A stretch of DNA of 64,000 bases from Planctomycetia bacterium (GCA_014192425.1 BJHK01000004.1:62001-126000); one strand, 5' to 3'; positions 45,823 to 55,432 are shown, counted from the stretch's first letter. Notes: generated by a model not told the origin, from the letters alone. Program-made: numbers and translations.

Positions 45823-46914
45823 CTAGAGTGACGAGGCCACGGAGGGCTCGTCACGCGTGATGCAATGCAAGCCGCCGCGGCCCCTGACGATCGCCGTGCA
45901 GTCCACCGGCTCGATCCGCCGGCCGGGAAAGCAGGCGGCGAGCGTCGCCAGCGCCGCGTCGTCGGTCCGGGCCCCGAACACCGGCACGCCCACGAAGCCG
46001 TTGCCGACGTAAAAGTTCAGGTGACTCGCCGGCAGCTGTGTCCCCGCGAACGCATACCGCGGCGGGATGTCGATCGGGATCACCTCCAGCCGCCGGCCCC
46101 GGGCGTCGACGTGTCCGCGCAGCAGGTCGAGATTGGCCGCGAGCGCCGCATGGTTCGGATCGAGCGGGTCGGGCTGCCGCGCCGCCACGACGCGGCCCGG
46201 GGCCACGAACCGGGCGAGCTGGTCGATGTGGCCGTCGGTGTCGTCGCCTGACAGATCGCCGCCGACCCACAGCACCCGCTCGACGGCGAGAAAGTCACGC
46301 AGGATCCGCTCCGTGCCGTCCCGGTCGAGTCCGGGGTTGCGCCGCGGATCGACGACGCACCGCTCGTTCGCCAGCAGCGTGCCGTCGCCGTCGGTCTCGA
46401 TCGCTCCCCCTTCGAGCACGATGCCGGGGGAAAAAGTCCGCAGGCCGAGTCGCGCCGCGATCGTGCCGGCGACACGGGCGTCGTCGTCCCACGGCGGATA
46501 CTTGCCCCCCCAGGCATTCCACTCCCAGGCCACCGCCGCGATGCCGCCGGCGGCGCCGGTCGGCGCCCGTCCCGCGTCCCGGTCGCGCGGCAGGAGAAAC
46601 ACCGGACCCGTGTCGCGGATCCAGGAGTCGTTGGTGGGGATGTCCACGAACGTGACGTTGGCGACCGGGGCGAGGAATTTTTGCGCCTCGTCGAGCGCCG
46701 GCCCGCTCCCCACGATCCGCACCGGCTCGTGGGCGGCGATCTGCATGGCGACGCGGGCGTAGGCCGCGGGGATGGCCGCGAAGTCGCCGAGCCAAGTGGC
46801 CCGCCGGTGCGGCCAGGCGAGCCAGGTGGCTGCGTGCGGCTCCCACTCGGCGGGGAGCCGGTAGCCGAGTGCGGCCGGCCGCGGCGCGACGGATGGTGGG
46901 CGGTCGGCCGGCAT
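45823..46914 (-). CDS. aguA: Agmatine deiminase family protein
   Basis: A 363-residue guanidino-group-modifying enzyme that converts agmatine to N-carbamoylputrescine. Conserved: EWEPHAATWLAWPHRRATW, PTNDSWIRDTGPVFLL, EWNAWGGKYPPWDDD, GIVLEGGAIETDGDGTLL, SGDDTDGHIDQLARF and the catalytic Cys351 in RGRGGLHCITRDEP. The nitrilase-type amidase gene ends 4 bp upstream, so both steps of the agmatine-to-putrescine route are encoded together. Confidence 0.92.
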   Translation of the reverse strand: MPADRPPSVAPRPAALGYRLPAEWEPHAATWLAWPHRRATWLGDFAAIPAAYARVAMQIAAHEPVRIVGSGPALDEAQKFLAPVANVTFVDIPTNDSWIRDTGPVFLLPRDRDAGRAPTGAAGGIAAVAWEWNAWGGKYPPWDDDARVAGTIAARLGLRTFSPGIVLEGGAIETDGDGTLLANERCVVDPRRNPGLDRDGTERILRDFLAVERVLWVGGDLSGDDTDGHIDQLARFVAPGRVVAARQPDPLDPNHAALAANLDLLRGHVDARGRRLEVIPIDIPPRYAFAGTQLPASHLNFYVGNGFVGVPVFGARTDDAALATLAACFPGRRIEPVDCTAIVRGRGGLHCITRDEPSVASSL

Positions 46915-46918
46915 GCCC

Positions 46919-47782
46919 TCACCCTCCCCAGCGGTCGAGCAGTTTTCCGTAGGCGTCGATCCGCCGGTCGCGGAAAAATGGCCAGCGGGTCCGCGACCAC
47001 TCGATGCGGTCGAGGTCGCACTCGCAGACGAGCGTCTCGGGGGCGTCGTGCGAGGCCTTGACGAGGCATTGGCCGTTCGGGGCGTAGACGATGCTCGCGC
47101 CCCAGAACCTCAAGCTGCCCTCGCGGCCGGTGCGGTTGACAGCCACCACGAACACGCCGTTGGCGATGGCGTGGCTCCTGAGCATCGTGTCCCACGACTC
47201 ATACTGCTCGCGGTGCAGCGACTCCTCGCCGTCGAGCCAGCCGATCGCCGTGGGGTAGAAGAGCGCCTGGGCGCCGGCCAGGGCCGTGAGCCGCGCCGCC
47301 TCGGGGTACCATTGGTCCCAGCAGACGAGCGGCCCGACGGCGAGCCGGCTCGTGGGGATGCTCATGAAGCCCGTATCGCCGGGGGCGAAGTAGAACTTCT
47401 CGTAGTAGTGCGGGTCGTCGGGGATGTGCATCTTGCGATACACGCCCGCCGTCGAGCCGTCGGCGTCGAGGACCACGGCCGTGTTGTGGAACAGCCCCGC
47501 CGTGCGCCGCTCGAACGCGCTCCCCACGAGCACCACGCCGTGCTGCTTCGCGGCGGCGGCCAGCCGCTCCGTCAGCGGCCCGGGCACCGTCTCCGCCTCG
47601 GCAAACTTCCCATGATCCTCGCTCTGGCAGGGATACTCGCCGGCGAACAGTTCCTGGAGGCAGACGACCTCGGCGCCGCCGGCCGCCGCGTCGGCGATCC
47701 CCGCGATCGCCTGCGCGACGTTCGCCTCCCGGTCGCCGCCGCAGGCCGACTGCACGATGCCAATCCGCACCACTCGTTTCAT
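46919..47782 (-). CDS. aguB: Carbon-nitrogen hydrolase, N-carbamoylputrescine amidase
   Basis: A 287-residue nitrilase-fold amidase. The Glu-Lys-Cys triad is E44 (VVCLQELFAGEYP), K117 (VYRKMHIPDD) and C154 (LVCWDQWYPEAARL). The FYFAPGDTGF and WRKMH-type motifs are those of plant and bacterial AguB. It hydrolyses N-carbamoylputrescine to putrescine, CO2 and ammonia. It is upstream of aguA, 4 bp apart. Its ATG lies 14 bp from the left end of the RAYT element, so that insertion may have replaced the native promoter region. Confidence 0.92.
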   Translation of the reverse strand: MKRVVRIGIVQSACGGDREANVAQAIAGIADAAAGGAEVVCLQELFAGEYPCQSEDHGKFAEAETVPGPLTERLAAAAKQHGVVLVGSAFERRTAGLFHNTAVVLDADGSTAGVYRKMHIPDDPHYYEKFYFAPGDTGFMSIPTSRLAVGPLVCWDQWYPEAARLTALAGAQALFYPTAIGWLDGEESLHREQYESWDTMLRSHAIANGVFVVAVNRTGREGSLRFWGASIVYAPNGQCLVKASHDAPETLVCECDLDRIEWSRTRWPFFRDRRIDAYGKLLDRWGG

Positions 47783-47796
47783 CCCCGTATCGTACG

Positions 47797-47827
47797 GAAA
47801 AGGTGCCAGCCACCAAATCTGGGTAAT
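47797..47827 (+). repeat. Left 31-bp terminal inverted repeat of the RAYT element
   Basis: Starts GAAAAGGTGCCAGCCACC and is the exact reverse complement of 48575-48605. A solo core copy lies at 25932-25957. Confidence 0.88.
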
Positions 47828-47839
47828 CTGGAGGCTGAC

Positions 47840-48538
47840 TCAGCCGGCCCAGGCGGCCCGCTCGGCGACGCCGGGCCGTCCCCGCCGTCGCAGCGTCGCG
47901 CCCAAGTCGAGATTGGCGGCGATCTGCTGCACCCATGCGTCGTCCCCGAATGGCCTGCCGCGCATCGCACACGTTCGCAGACCCTGGAGTTCTCCCTCGG
48001 TCTGCGGCCCGTTGACCCATTCGATCCACTGCTCGCCATGCCGCTGCGCCGGCGGCGGAACCGGCCACGCGGCGAGCGGAATCGGGTCACTCAACGACGC
48101 TTGCCCCAGGCTCGACCACGGCCAGTCTTCGGCCCGGGCGACGAGATTGGCTCGCAGCGGATTCCGCTCCACATAACGCATGACGGTCTGAAAATACGCA
48201 TCGGTCTGGACAGGAAATGACTTGTATCGTCCCTGGTACAGGTGCCCCTCGCCGATTTCCTGGTGCGCCTTCTTCCAACGCTTCACGTGCATATTCGAGA
48301 CGTGCTGGACGAACGCCGGCAAATCGCCGTCACGCTCGGGCCACAGCACCATGTGCCAGTGATTCGGCATCACACAGTACCCGCAGATCCGCATCGGGCG
48401 GGTCCGCAGGGCCTCCGCCACGATGTCCACGAATGCCGTGTAGTCGCCCGCCGACTCAAAAATGGTCCGTCGCCCCACCGCGCGGTTCAGCACGTGGAAC
48501 GGTAATCCTCCGGGGGCGACTCGACGCGGGCGTGGCAT
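47840..48538 (-). CDS. REP-associated tyrosine transposase (RAYT, TnpA_REP)
   Basis: A 232-residue Y1 HuH-like transposase. Start MPRPRRVAPGGLPFHVLNRA, the HuH region YCVMPNHWHMVLWP, and QHVSNMHVKRWKKAHQ, GEGHLYQGRYKSFPVQTDAY (active Tyr region) with FQTVMRYVERNPLRANLV are all family signatures. The enzyme acts on single-stranded REP-like DNA and here probably on its own terminal repeats. ATG 48538 is the family start. The gene is intact. Confidence 0.92.
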   Translation of the reverse strand: MPRPRRVAPGGLPFHVLNRAVGRRTIFESAGDYTAFVDIVAEALRTRPMRICGYCVMPNHWHMVLWPERDGDLPAFVQHVSNMHVKRWKKAHQEIGEGHLYQGRYKSFPVQTDAYFQTVMRYVERNPLRANLVARAEDWPWSSLGQASLSDPIPLAAWPVPPPAQRHGEQWIEWVNGPQTEGELQGLRTCAMRGRPFGDDAWVQQIAANLDLGATLRRRGRPGVAERAAWAG

Positions 48539-48574
48539 GAACTCATGTATAGTTCCTTGCCCGCAACGGGTCAA

Positions 48575-48605
48575 ATTACCCAGATTTGGTGGCTGGCACC
48601 TTTTC
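48575..48605 (+). repeat. Right 31-bp terminal inverted repeat of the RAYT element
   Basis: Begins ATTACCCAGATTTGGTGG and ends CACCTTTTC; perfect inverted partner of 47797-47827. It touches the glyA stop codon (48605-48607). Confidence 0.88.
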
Positions 48606-49867
48606 TAGCCCGCCACCGCCTCCTCGAGCCGGGCCGCCGGCACGGGGTACTGCTCGGCGAGCTCCGCCACCTCGCGGCGGGTCGTCTCGACCACGTCCGC
48701 ATCGCCCGGGCTCTTGAGCGCCCGGAGGATCCACGTGGCGATCCGCCGCATCTCGTCGGCGCCCATGCCGCGGGTCGTCAGCGCCGGCGTTCCCAGACGG
48801 ATGCCGGAGGGATCCATCGGCTTCCGCTCGTCGTAGGGGATCATGTTCTTGTTGCAGGTGATGCCGCAGCGGTCGAGCGTCTCCTCGGCGAGCCTGCCGC
48901 CGATGCCCAGCGGCGTGACGTCGACGAGCATCAGGTGGTTGTCGGTGCCGCCACTGACCAGCCGCACGCCGCCGGCGGCGAGCGCCTCGGCGAGCGCCTT
49001 GGCGTTGGCGATCACGTGCCTGCCGTACGCCTTGAACTCGGGCCGCAGTGCCTCGGCGAAGGCCACGGCCTTGCCCGCGATGACGTGCATCAGCGGGCCG
49101 CCCTGCTGGCCGGGAAACACGGAGCGGTCGAGCATCTTCGCGTCGGCCGCCCGGCACATGGCGATCCCGCCGCGCGGGCCGCGGAGCGTCTTGTGGGTCG
49201 TGCTCGTGACGAAGTCGGCGACCGGCACGGGGTTGTCGTGCAGGCCGGCGGCGACCAGCCCCGCGTAGTGGGCCATGTCCACCATCAGCTTGGCGCCGAC
49301 CTCGCGGGCGATCTCGGCGAACGTCCCATGGGGAATCTCGCGCGGATAGGCGCTCGCGCCGGCCACGATCAGCTTCGGCTTGTGCTCCCGGGCCAGCCGG
49401 GCGATCTGGTCGAAGTCGAGCCGGTGATCCTCGCGACGGACCCCGTAGTGGACGAACTTGTAGAGCACGCCCGAGGCGTTGAGCTTCATGCCGTGCGTGA
49501 GGTGGCCGCCGTGGGCGAGATCGAAGGCGAGCACGGTGTCGCCCGGGACGATGGCCGTCATGTAGACGGCCGCGTTGGCCTGGCTGCCCGAGTGCGGCTG
49601 GACGTTGACGTGCTCGGCGCCGAACAGCGCCTTGAGCCGCTCGCGGGCCATGTCCTCGACCTTGTCCACGAACTCGCAGCCGCCGTAGTAGCGGTGGCCG
49701 GGATAGCCCTCGGCGTACTTGTTGGTGAGCACGCTGCCCACGGCCTGCATGACGGCCGGGCTGGTGAAGTTCTCGCTGGCGATCATCTCCAGGCCGTCCT
49801 GCTGCCGCACCTGCTCGGCGGCGATGGCCGACCACACTTCCGGATCCTCCGCGGCGACGAAATTCAC
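48605..49867 (-). CDS. glyA: Serine hydroxymethyltransferase
   Basis: PLP enzyme interconverting serine and glycine with tetrahydrofolate, cytosolic. 420 residues from GTG 49867, which has AGGAGG 6 nt upstream. Signatures: [34 protein letters not shown], the PLP lysine K226 in [14 protein letters not shown], and [16 protein letters not shown] much longer open frame extends upstream but overlaps the separate site-2 protease gene and is excluded. The stop directly abuts the RAYT element. Confidence 0.96.
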   Translation of the reverse strand: MNFVAAEDPEVWSAIAAEQVRQQDGLEMIASENFTSPAVMQAVGSVLTNKYAEGYPGHRYYGGCEFVDKVEDMARERLKALFGAEHVNVQPHSGSQANAAVYMTAIVPGDTVLAFDLAHGGHLTHGMKLNASGVLYKFVHYGVRREDHRLDFDQIARLAREHKPKLIVAGASAYPREIPHGTFAEIAREVGAKLMVDMAHYAGLVAAGLHDNPVPVADFVTSTTHKTLRGPRGGIAMCRAADAKMLDRSVFPGQQGGPLMHVIAGKAVAFAEALRPEFKAYGRHVIANAKALAEALAAGGVRLVSGGTDNHLMLVDVTPLGIGGRLAEETLDRCGITCNKNMIPYDERKPMDPSGIRLGTPALTTRGMGADEMRRIATWILRALKSPGDADVVETTRREVAELAEQYPVPAARLEEAVAG

Positions 49868-50001
49868 GCTGTTCCTCCTTCGTGAGTCGATCGAACTACC
49901 CTCGATTCTGGACGCCGCCGGGGCCGCGGTCAACGAATCACCGGCAAACGCGGGCCCTGCGGCCGAGCGACGCCGTGCGGCCGCAGCCCGGCCCGGCACG
50001 C

Positions 50002-50907
50002 TCACAACCCGACCAGCGGCTCGGGCATGAAGGTTACGATCGGGATCAGGAACGAGCACCAGCCGAGGAACGTGCGGACCGGACCGGGAGAGCGGTCCTC
50101 GTCGCGGACCGGCGGGTGATCGACGCCGATGAGCGTCACCACGACGAGCATCGCCACCCAGTTGTACTGGCCGCGGACGATCACCAGGGCCATCGCCGCC
50201 AGCAGCGTCGCCCGCGCCAGCCAGTTGCCGCGCCGGCCGAGAACGGCGTGGGCGACGTGGCCGCCGTCGAGCTGGCTGATGGGGATCATGTTCAGGCCGG
50301 TGACCAGCAGGCCGACCCAGCCGGCCATGAACAGGGCGTTGGGCGCGATCGTCTCGCCGGCCGGCAGGTCGGGCCGCACGAGCCCGAGCAGCCACTGCGC
50401 CACGAGCGGCAGGGCGAACGGGTTGTCGCTGGCGCGGTCCGCATGCCACATGCCGAGGGCCAGCAGCGGCAGCGCCACGACGAGCCCCGCCACCGGCCCG
50501 GCGAGGGCGATGTCGAAGAGCTGACGCCGATTGGCCCGCGAGCCCTCCATGCCGATCACGGCGCCGAGCGTGCCGGTGAGCAGGACGGGCATGGGAATGA
50601 AGTAGGGGAGCGTCGCCGGAATGCCGTGGAACCGCGCGGCGACGACGTGCCCGGCCTCGTGTGCGCCGAGCACCGTCATCACCGCGGCCATGTAGGCCAG
50701 GCCGCGCCGCCAGTGCAGGCCGATCGACGCGCCGATCGCGTCGTCGATCCCGAGCAGCATCGGCTGCCAGCCGACCGCCCCCGCGGCGAATGTGGTCGCC
50801 GCCGTGAGCACGAGCAGCAGGCACTGCAGCCGGACGCCGGGCGAATGCCGGGGCCGCGCCGCGGCCCCGGCGGGAATGGGCTCGTGGAAAGCGTGGGGCA
50901 TGGTCAT
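50002..50907 (-). CDS. Site-2 protease (M50) family membrane metallopeptidase
   Basis: A 301-residue intramembrane zinc protease. The zinc motif HEAGH (H83, E84, H87) lies in a hydrophobic segment ([22 protein letters not shown]), and the third ligand motif LDGGH lies in [19 protein letters not shown]. Several further TM segments follow. No PDZ domain is visible. M50 proteases release membrane-bound regulators by intramembrane cleavage; the substrate here is unknown. The start could be 50907 or the ATG two codons later. Confidence 0.9.
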   Translation of the reverse strand: MTMPHAFHEPIPAGAAARPRHSPGVRLQCLLLVLTAATTFAAGAVGWQPMLLGIDDAIGASIGLHWRRGLAYMAAVMTVLGAHEAGHVVAARFHGIPATLPYFIPMPVLLTGTLGAVIGMEGSRANRRQLFDIALAGPVAGLVVALPLLALGMWHADRASDNPFALPLVAQWLLGLVRPDLPAGETIAPNALFMAGWVGLLVTGLNMIPISQLDGGHVAHAVLGRRGNWLARATLLAAMALVIVRGQYNWVAMLVVVTLIGVDHPPVRDEDRSPGPVRTFLGWCSFLIPIVTFMPEPLVGL

Positions 50908-51055
50908 GCGGCGGCGGCTGGCAGCATACCAATCCTTCCGCTCTCGATGTTCGCCGGCAGGCGGATGTGTTACGATTTTCCCGCTCGGCGGACGCGGTCG
51001 CTCGCGTTGCCTGTCCGACGGCCCCGCCCCTTCCCCATCCGCAGAGGATCGTTCG

Positions 51056-52744
51056 ATGTCCGTCCGCCCCCTGGCCTGTTTTGCCGTCGTCGCCGTCAGC
51101 CTGACGTTCGCCAGCGGCCTTGTGTCAGCTCCGCCGGCCCGCGCCGCCGACGAGCCTGTCGTGCTCGCCGTCGCCGCCTGCGACCCCTACGCCGATCTGA
51201 AGAAGCAGGTCCGCTGGGTGGGGGGACTCGTCGATCAGCCCGGCCTCGACGCCCTCGTCGAGACGCCGCTCATGATGGCGACGCAGTTCAAGGGTCTCGC
51301 CGGCCTCGACGTCGGCCGTCCGGCCGGCGTGGTCGTCACGGCGGAGGGCCCCGCCGCCGCTCCGGTGGTGCGCGGTTTCGTGCCGGTGAAGGATCTGAAA
51401 AAACTCGTTGAATCGCTCGCACCGGTCCTCGGCGATGTCGAGGAGCGGGACGGCGTGATGACGTTCATGCCCAATGGCATGCCGCCGCTGCAGATCGTCG
51501 AGAAGGAGGGCTGGGCGATCGTCTCGCTGCAGGGGATGCCCGCCGCGCCGGCCGGACTCGAACAACAACTCGATCCCGTCGTGAAGATGTTCTCGGTCGG
51601 CGCGAAGCTGTTTCCAGCGCGGTTGCCCGAGCAACTGCAGGCCCAACTCCAGGCCGTGCTCGGACAGGCCGCGGCCATGCAGGGGCAGAACGTGGACGCG
51701 GAAGCCCTGACCCGCCAGATCGCCGCCCTGGAGACGCTGATGCTGGGGCTGACGCTCGACATCGAGAAGGCACGGGCGTTCGTCGAGCTGCGGCAGTCGA
51801 TGACGGCCGGCTCGGCCGAAGGCAAGCTCTTTGACGACATGGCCCAGGCCACGCTCACGGCGCCGACTGCCGCCACCGCCGACGGCAATCCGGCGGCCAT
51901 ATCGGGCCACGCCGCCGTCGCGATTCCTGAGTCGCTGCGGAAGGATGCAGCGGCGGCGCTCGAGCTGCCCGCCGCCGACCCGGTCGGCACCGCGCTGGTC
52001 GCCGTGCTGCGCCAGATCGTGCCGTCGATGCTCGACGCCGGCGCTATCGACGCCTCGCTGACGGTCGACACCGCGGCGGCCAATCCCGAAGCCGGCCAGC
52101 CGGTTCCGGCCGTGACGGCCTGCATGAAGCTCAAGGACGGCCGGGCGGTCGAAGCCGCCGTGAAGAAGGCCCTCGGCGCGGCGGACGCCCTGCCCGCGGG
52201 CGTGAGCGTCAGGTTCGACACCGGCAAGGCGGGCGCCGCCACGCTCCACACCGTGGAGGTCGATCTGAGTGCGGACCGCGCGCTGTCGGAGATGCTGGGC
52301 AAGAACCTCGGGATCACGCTCGGCATGACCCCCGATCGCGCCATCGTGGCGCTGGGTGGCGGAGCCGAGAAGCGAATCGCGGCGCTCACCGACGCAGCGC
52401 CGCCAGGCGAGACCGCCAAGCCGTTCGGCGGGCTCGACGTGTCGCTGGTGCCGCTGCTCCGTTATTCCGCGGCGCTGCCCACGGCAGCGGGCAACCCGGC
52501 AGCGCTGGAGGCGCTCAACGCCGCACTCGACAAGGCCGCCACGCTGCCATCGTCGGCCCTGCAATTGCTCGTCCGGCCGCTCGAACGCGGCATGGCCCTG
52601 CGGCTCTCGGCCGACGCGGGGGCGATCAGGCTTCTCAAGGACGTGTTCACGATGCAGGCCGTGAGCCCGGCACCGGTCCAGCCCGGCCTCGGCCGCCGGC
52701 CGCCGAAGCCGAACGCCATCCCTCTGCCCGACCTCGCCCCCTGA
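51056..52744 (+). CDS. Exported protein of unknown function
   Basis: A 562-residue exported protein: signal peptide ([29 protein letters not shown], cut before AD), then alternating beta/alpha sequence rich in Ala. Segments such as [20 protein letters not shown] and a similar late region suggest internal repeats of a domain, with no catalytic motif I recognise. The C-terminus is Pro-rich ([19 protein letters not shown]). ATG 51056 has GAGGATC about 7 nt upstream. Ends 4 bp before lysA. Confidence 0.7.
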   Translation: MSVRPLACFAVVAVSLTFASGLVSAPPARAADEPVVLAVAACDPYADLKKQVRWVGGLVDQPGLDALVETPLMMATQFKGLAGLDVGRPAGVVVTAEGPAAAPVVRGFVPVKDLKKLVESLAPVLGDVEERDGVMTFMPNGMPPLQIVEKEGWAIVSLQGMPAAPAGLEQQLDPVVKMFSVGAKLFPARLPEQLQAQLQAVLGQAAAMQGQNVDAEALTRQIAALETLMLGLTLDIEKARAFVELRQSMTAGSAEGKLFDDMAQATLTAPTAATADGNPAAISGHAAVAIPESLRKDAAAALELPAADPVGTALVAVLRQIVPSMLDAGAIDASLTVDTAAANPEAGQPVPAVTACMKLKDGRAVEAAVKKALGAADALPAGVSVRFDTGKAGAATLHTVEVDLSADRALSEMLGKNLGITLGMTPDRAIVALGGGAEKRIAALTDAAPPGETAKPFGGLDVSLVPLLRYSAALPTAAGNPAALEALNAALDKAATLPSSALQLLVRPLERGMALRLSADAGAIRLLKDVFTMQAVSPAPVQPGLGRRPPKPNAIPLPDLAP

Positions 52745-52748
52745 GGCC

Positions 52749-54041
52749 ATGACCACAGACACCCCCCGCCCCCCGATCCGCCGCGACATAGCCGGCGCCT
52801 CCGTCGCCGACATGGCCCGCGAGTTCGGCACGCCGCTGTACGTCTACGACGCCGAGACGATCCGGCGCCGCTGCCGCGACCTCGGCGCCTGGGACACGAT
52901 CCGCTTCGCCCAGAAGGCCTGCTCCAACCTCGCCATCCTGGCCCTGATGCGCCGCGAGGGTGTGCTCGTTGACGCGGTGAGCACGGGGGAGATCCACCGC
53001 GCCCTCGTCGCCGGCTACGCGCCGCACGCCGCCCCCGGCGCCGCCACGGCCGCCGATCTCCCCCCCGCCCATCCGATCGTTTACACGGCGGACATCTTCG
53101 ACCGTGAATCCATCGACGCCGTCGCCCGGCACGGGATCCACGTCAACTGCGGCTCGGCCGACATGATCGAGCAACTCGCGGAGCGGGTGCCCGGCGCGAG
53201 CATCACGCTCCGCGTCAATCCGGGGTTCGGCCACGGCCACAGCCAGAAGACGAACACCGGCGGCGAGGGCTCGAAGCACGGCATCTGGCATGCCGACATC
53301 CCCGACGTGCTGCGCCGGGCGGAGTGGGCGGGGCTTTCCGTCACCGGGCTGCACATGCACATCGGCAGCGGCACCGATCTGGCCCACCTCGCCGAAGTGG
53401 CCGGCGCGCTCGACCGCGTCGCCCGCGAGATCGGCCGGTCGCTGACGACCATCTCGGCCGGCGGCGGCCTGCCGGTGCCCTATCGGCCGGGCGAGGTGCA
53501 TGCCGACTTGTCGGGCTACTTCACGCTCTGGGACGGCACCCGCCGGAAGCTCGAGGACGCCTTCGGCCACCGCATCCGCCTGGAGATCGAGCCTGGCCGC
53601 TACCTGACCGCCGAGAGCGGCTTCGTGGTCACCGAGATCCGGGCCGTGAAGAATCAGGGGAGCCGGAAGTACGTGCTCGTGGACGCGGGCTTCAACACGC
53701 TCGCTCGTCCCGTGCTCTACGGCTCCTACCATCCGATGAGTCTCTGCCCCCGGGACGGGGCCGCGGCCGACACCGAGGAGGTGGCCGTGGGGGGGCCGCT
53801 CTGCGAGTCGGGCGACATCTTCACGCAGACCGACGGCGGCTTCGTCGCCACCCGCAGCCTGCCGGCGGCCCAGGTCGGCGACCTGCTCGTGATCGAGATC
53901 GCCGGCGCCTACGGCTTCGTGATGGCGAGCAACTACAACTCCAAGCCGCTGCCCGCCGAGGTGCTCGTCGACGGCGGCGGCCCGCGGCTCATCCGCGCCC
54001 GGCAGACCCCCGAGGACCTCGTCCGCGGCGAGCGGCTGTAG
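52749..54041 (+). CDS. lysA: Diaminopimelate decarboxylase
   Basis: PLP enzyme catalysing the last step of lysine synthesis (meso-diaminopimelate to lysine). 430 residues. The PLP lysine K56 is in RFAQKACSN, a variant of the usual YAxKAN motif. HGIHVNCGSADM, NPGFGHGHSQKTNTGGEGSKHG, LHMHIGSGTD, EPGRYLTAESG and LCESGDIF match the family. ATG 52749 directly follows the preceding gene. Confidence 0.93.
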   Translation: MTTDTPRPPIRRDIAGASVADMAREFGTPLYVYDAETIRRRCRDLGAWDTIRFAQKACSNLAILALMRREGVLVDAVSTGEIHRALVAGYAPHAAPGAATAADLPPAHPIVYTADIFDRESIDAVARHGIHVNCGSADMIEQLAERVPGASITLRVNPGFGHGHSQKTNTGGEGSKHGIWHADIPDVLRRAEWAGLSVTGLHMHIGSGTDLAHLAEVAGALDRVAREIGRSLTTISAGGGLPVPYRPGEVHADLSGYFTLWDGTRRKLEDAFGHRIRLEIEPGRYLTAESGFVVTEIRAVKNQGSRKYVLVDAGFNTLARPVLYGSYHPMSLCPRDGAAADTEEVAVGGPLCESGDIFTQTDGGFVATRSLPAAQVGDLLVIEIAGAYGFVMASNYNSKPLPAEVLVDGGGPRLIRARQTPEDLVRGERL

Positions 54042-54135
54042 GGGGCTGCGCGGCGTCTGCCCGCGGAGACCGGACGGTTTTTCTGGGGAAATTTTGCACT
54101 ATCCCCGCCGGCGGCCGTCGTCGATCATCCCGGCC

Positions 54136-54816
54136 ATGCTCATCTCCCACAGCCACCACTTCGCTTTCGTCCACGTGCCGAAGACCGGCGGGTCGAGCAT
54201 CTTCTCGGCGCTCGCGCCATACGGCGATCATCCCGACGGCTACTGGGCCAATCGCGGCCTCGCGCTGGTCGGCATCCACGTCAATCACTACGCGCCGTGG
54301 CGGCTGCGGAAGTTTCGCACCCACACGCCGGCCGACACGCTGCGCCGTCACCTGCCCGCCGGCGTGTTCGATGACCTGTTCACGTTCGCCTTCGTCCGCA
54401 ACCCGTGGGACCTGCTGGTCTCGTACTACCATTTTCTCGTCGCCCGGCAGGAGCGCATGACGCACTTCAATCATCGCCGCCGGCTCATCGGCCGGCTGCC
54501 CGACTTCGAGTCGTACGTCCGCTACGAGATCCGGCGCGGCAAGATCTCCCAGACGCGGATGGTGGCCGACCGGCGCGGCCGCGTCCTCGTCACGTTCCTC
54601 GGCCGCTACGAGTCGCTGGGAACGGACTTCGCCCACGTCTGCCGCCGGCTCGACGTGGTCGCCCCGCTGGGACGGAGCAATCGGAGTTCCCGCGGCGACT
54701 ACCGCGACTATTACGCGCCCCGCCTGGCCGCCCTCGTCCGCGATCACTTCGCCGAGGACGTGGAACGCTTCGGCTACGCCTTCGAAGAGGCCGCCCCCCT
54801 GCGCCGGGCCGCCTGA
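54136..54816 (+). CDS. Sulfotransferase family 2 domain protein
   Basis: A 226-residue enzyme with the 5'-PSB PAPS-binding motif in FAFVHVPKTGGSSIFSAL and the 3'-PB type FAFVRNPWDLLVSYYHF. Its size and start MLISHSHHFAFVHVPKTGG resemble bacterial sulfotransferases that modify surface carbohydrates. The acceptor is unknown. ATG 54136 (no clear RBS) is chosen because the family begins there; an upstream ATG at 54094 adds 14 residues without family character. Confidence 0.85.
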   Translation: MLISHSHHFAFVHVPKTGGSSIFSALAPYGDHPDGYWANRGLALVGIHVNHYAPWRLRKFRTHTPADTLRRHLPAGVFDDLFTFAFVRNPWDLLVSYYHFLVARQERMTHFNHRRRLIGRLPDFESYVRYEIRRGKISQTRMVADRRGRVLVTFLGRYESLGTDFAHVCRRLDVVAPLGRSNRSSRGDYRDYYAPRLAALVRDHFAEDVERFGYAFEEAAPLRRAA

Positions 54817-54835
54817 CGGAGCTGGACCGCGGGTT

Positions 54836-54863
54836 TTGACGGACGCGGCAGCGCGGCTACGAT
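54836..54863 (+). promoter_or_regulatory. Promoter of the ferredoxin gene
   Basis: TTGACG (54836-54841), 16-nt spacer, TACGAT (54858-54863), 42 bp before the ATG. A good sigma70-type match. Confidence 0.5.
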
Positions 54864-54905
54864 ACCACTGAGTTCTTCATTCCTCCCCGAGCAGACACCC
54901 CAACC

Positions 54906-55301
54906 ATGGCCAAGGCCGGACCCCGCAAGAAGCTGCCCAAGGAACTGGCGGTCATCAACGCCGACAACTGCACAGGCTGCGAGAGTTGCCTGGAGGTCTG
55001 CCCGGTGGACTGCATCGTGAAGGTGCAGCAGTACGACAAGTTCCACAACCTGCAGAGCTGGTGCGAGATCGACATCGAGCGCTGCGTGGGCTGCGAGGTC
55101 TGCGTCCACATTCCGGGGAAGAAGTCGAACCCCTACGACCTCAAGGTCTGCCCGTGGGATGCGATCGAGATGGTGCCCACGGAGGAGGTGGCCGAGGTCG
55201 TCGCCCAGATCGGCGGCCCGCCGGAGTACGTGGAGAAGAATTGGGACCGGCTCGTGAACACGGCCCAGCATCTGGCAGAGCTGAAGGCAGCAGCGGGCTA
55301 G
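54906..55301 (+). CDS. Two-cluster ferredoxin-type 4Fe-4S protein
   Basis: A 131-residue electron-transfer protein. Cluster I is classic: CTGCESCLEVCPVDC. Cluster II is unusual: CVGCEVC, then 13 residues (VHIPGKKSNPYDL..) before the last CP (KVCPWDAIEMV), instead of the usual 3, so a loop is inserted between the third and fourth cysteines. An acidic C-terminal helix (VAEVVAQIGG...) follows. Its stop codon lies inside a 22-bp palindrome that is repeated 121 bp downstream. Confidence 0.88.
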   Translation: MAKAGPRKKLPKELAVINADNCTGCESCLEVCPVDCIVKVQQYDKFHNLQSWCEIDIERCVGCEVCVHIPGKKSNPYDLKVCPWDAIEMVPTEEVAEVVAQIGGPPEYVEKNWDRLVNTAQHLAELKAAAG

Positions 55302-55311
55302 AGCCCGCTGC
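55290..55311. repeat. 22-bp palindrome (GCAGCGGGCT-AG-arm) over the ferredoxin stop, copy 1
   Basis: Perfect 10-bp arms GCAGCGGGCT/AGCCCGCTGC around AG; contains the stop TAG. It may act as terminator, being immediately followed by a second hairpin, GGCCTGCAATG...CATTGCAGGCC (about 55313-55345). Confidence 0.75.
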
Positions 55312-55410
55312 GCGGCCTGCAATGCCCTTCGTGGCCATTGCAGGCCAGATCGGTCGCCAGCAACGCCGAGGGTTGCAGCGACCGCAAGCCGTCGCATCCC
55401 GCGACGGGCA

Positions 55411-55432
55411 GCAGCGGGCTAGAGCCCGCTGC
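55411..55432. repeat. 22-bp palindrome, copy 2
   Basis: Identical arms to 55290-55311, and the following ~25 bp (GCGGCATGTAATGCCCTCCATGGC) also resembles the sequence after copy 1 (GCGGCCTGCAATGCCCTTCGTGGC). So a roughly 50-bp unit is duplicated. Confidence 0.75.

Larger units (their letters stand above)
47797..48605 (-). mobile_element. RAYT element with perfect 31-bp terminal inverted repeats (809 bp)
   Basis: A complete-looking unit: two perfect inverted repeats enclose a single REP-associated tyrosine transposase gene on the minus strand. It is wedged between glyA and aguB; its right end shares its last base with the glyA stop codon. No obvious target-site duplication is visible. RAYTs normally act on short REP palindromes, so such long perfect ends around the gene are notable. 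Confidence 0.75.

Noticed and set aside
48605-50932. A 775-residue glyA with a long N-terminal extension
   Set aside because: The extension is out of frame with the site-2 protease gene it overlaps; GTG 49867 has an AGGAGG RBS and matches the normal GlyA start.
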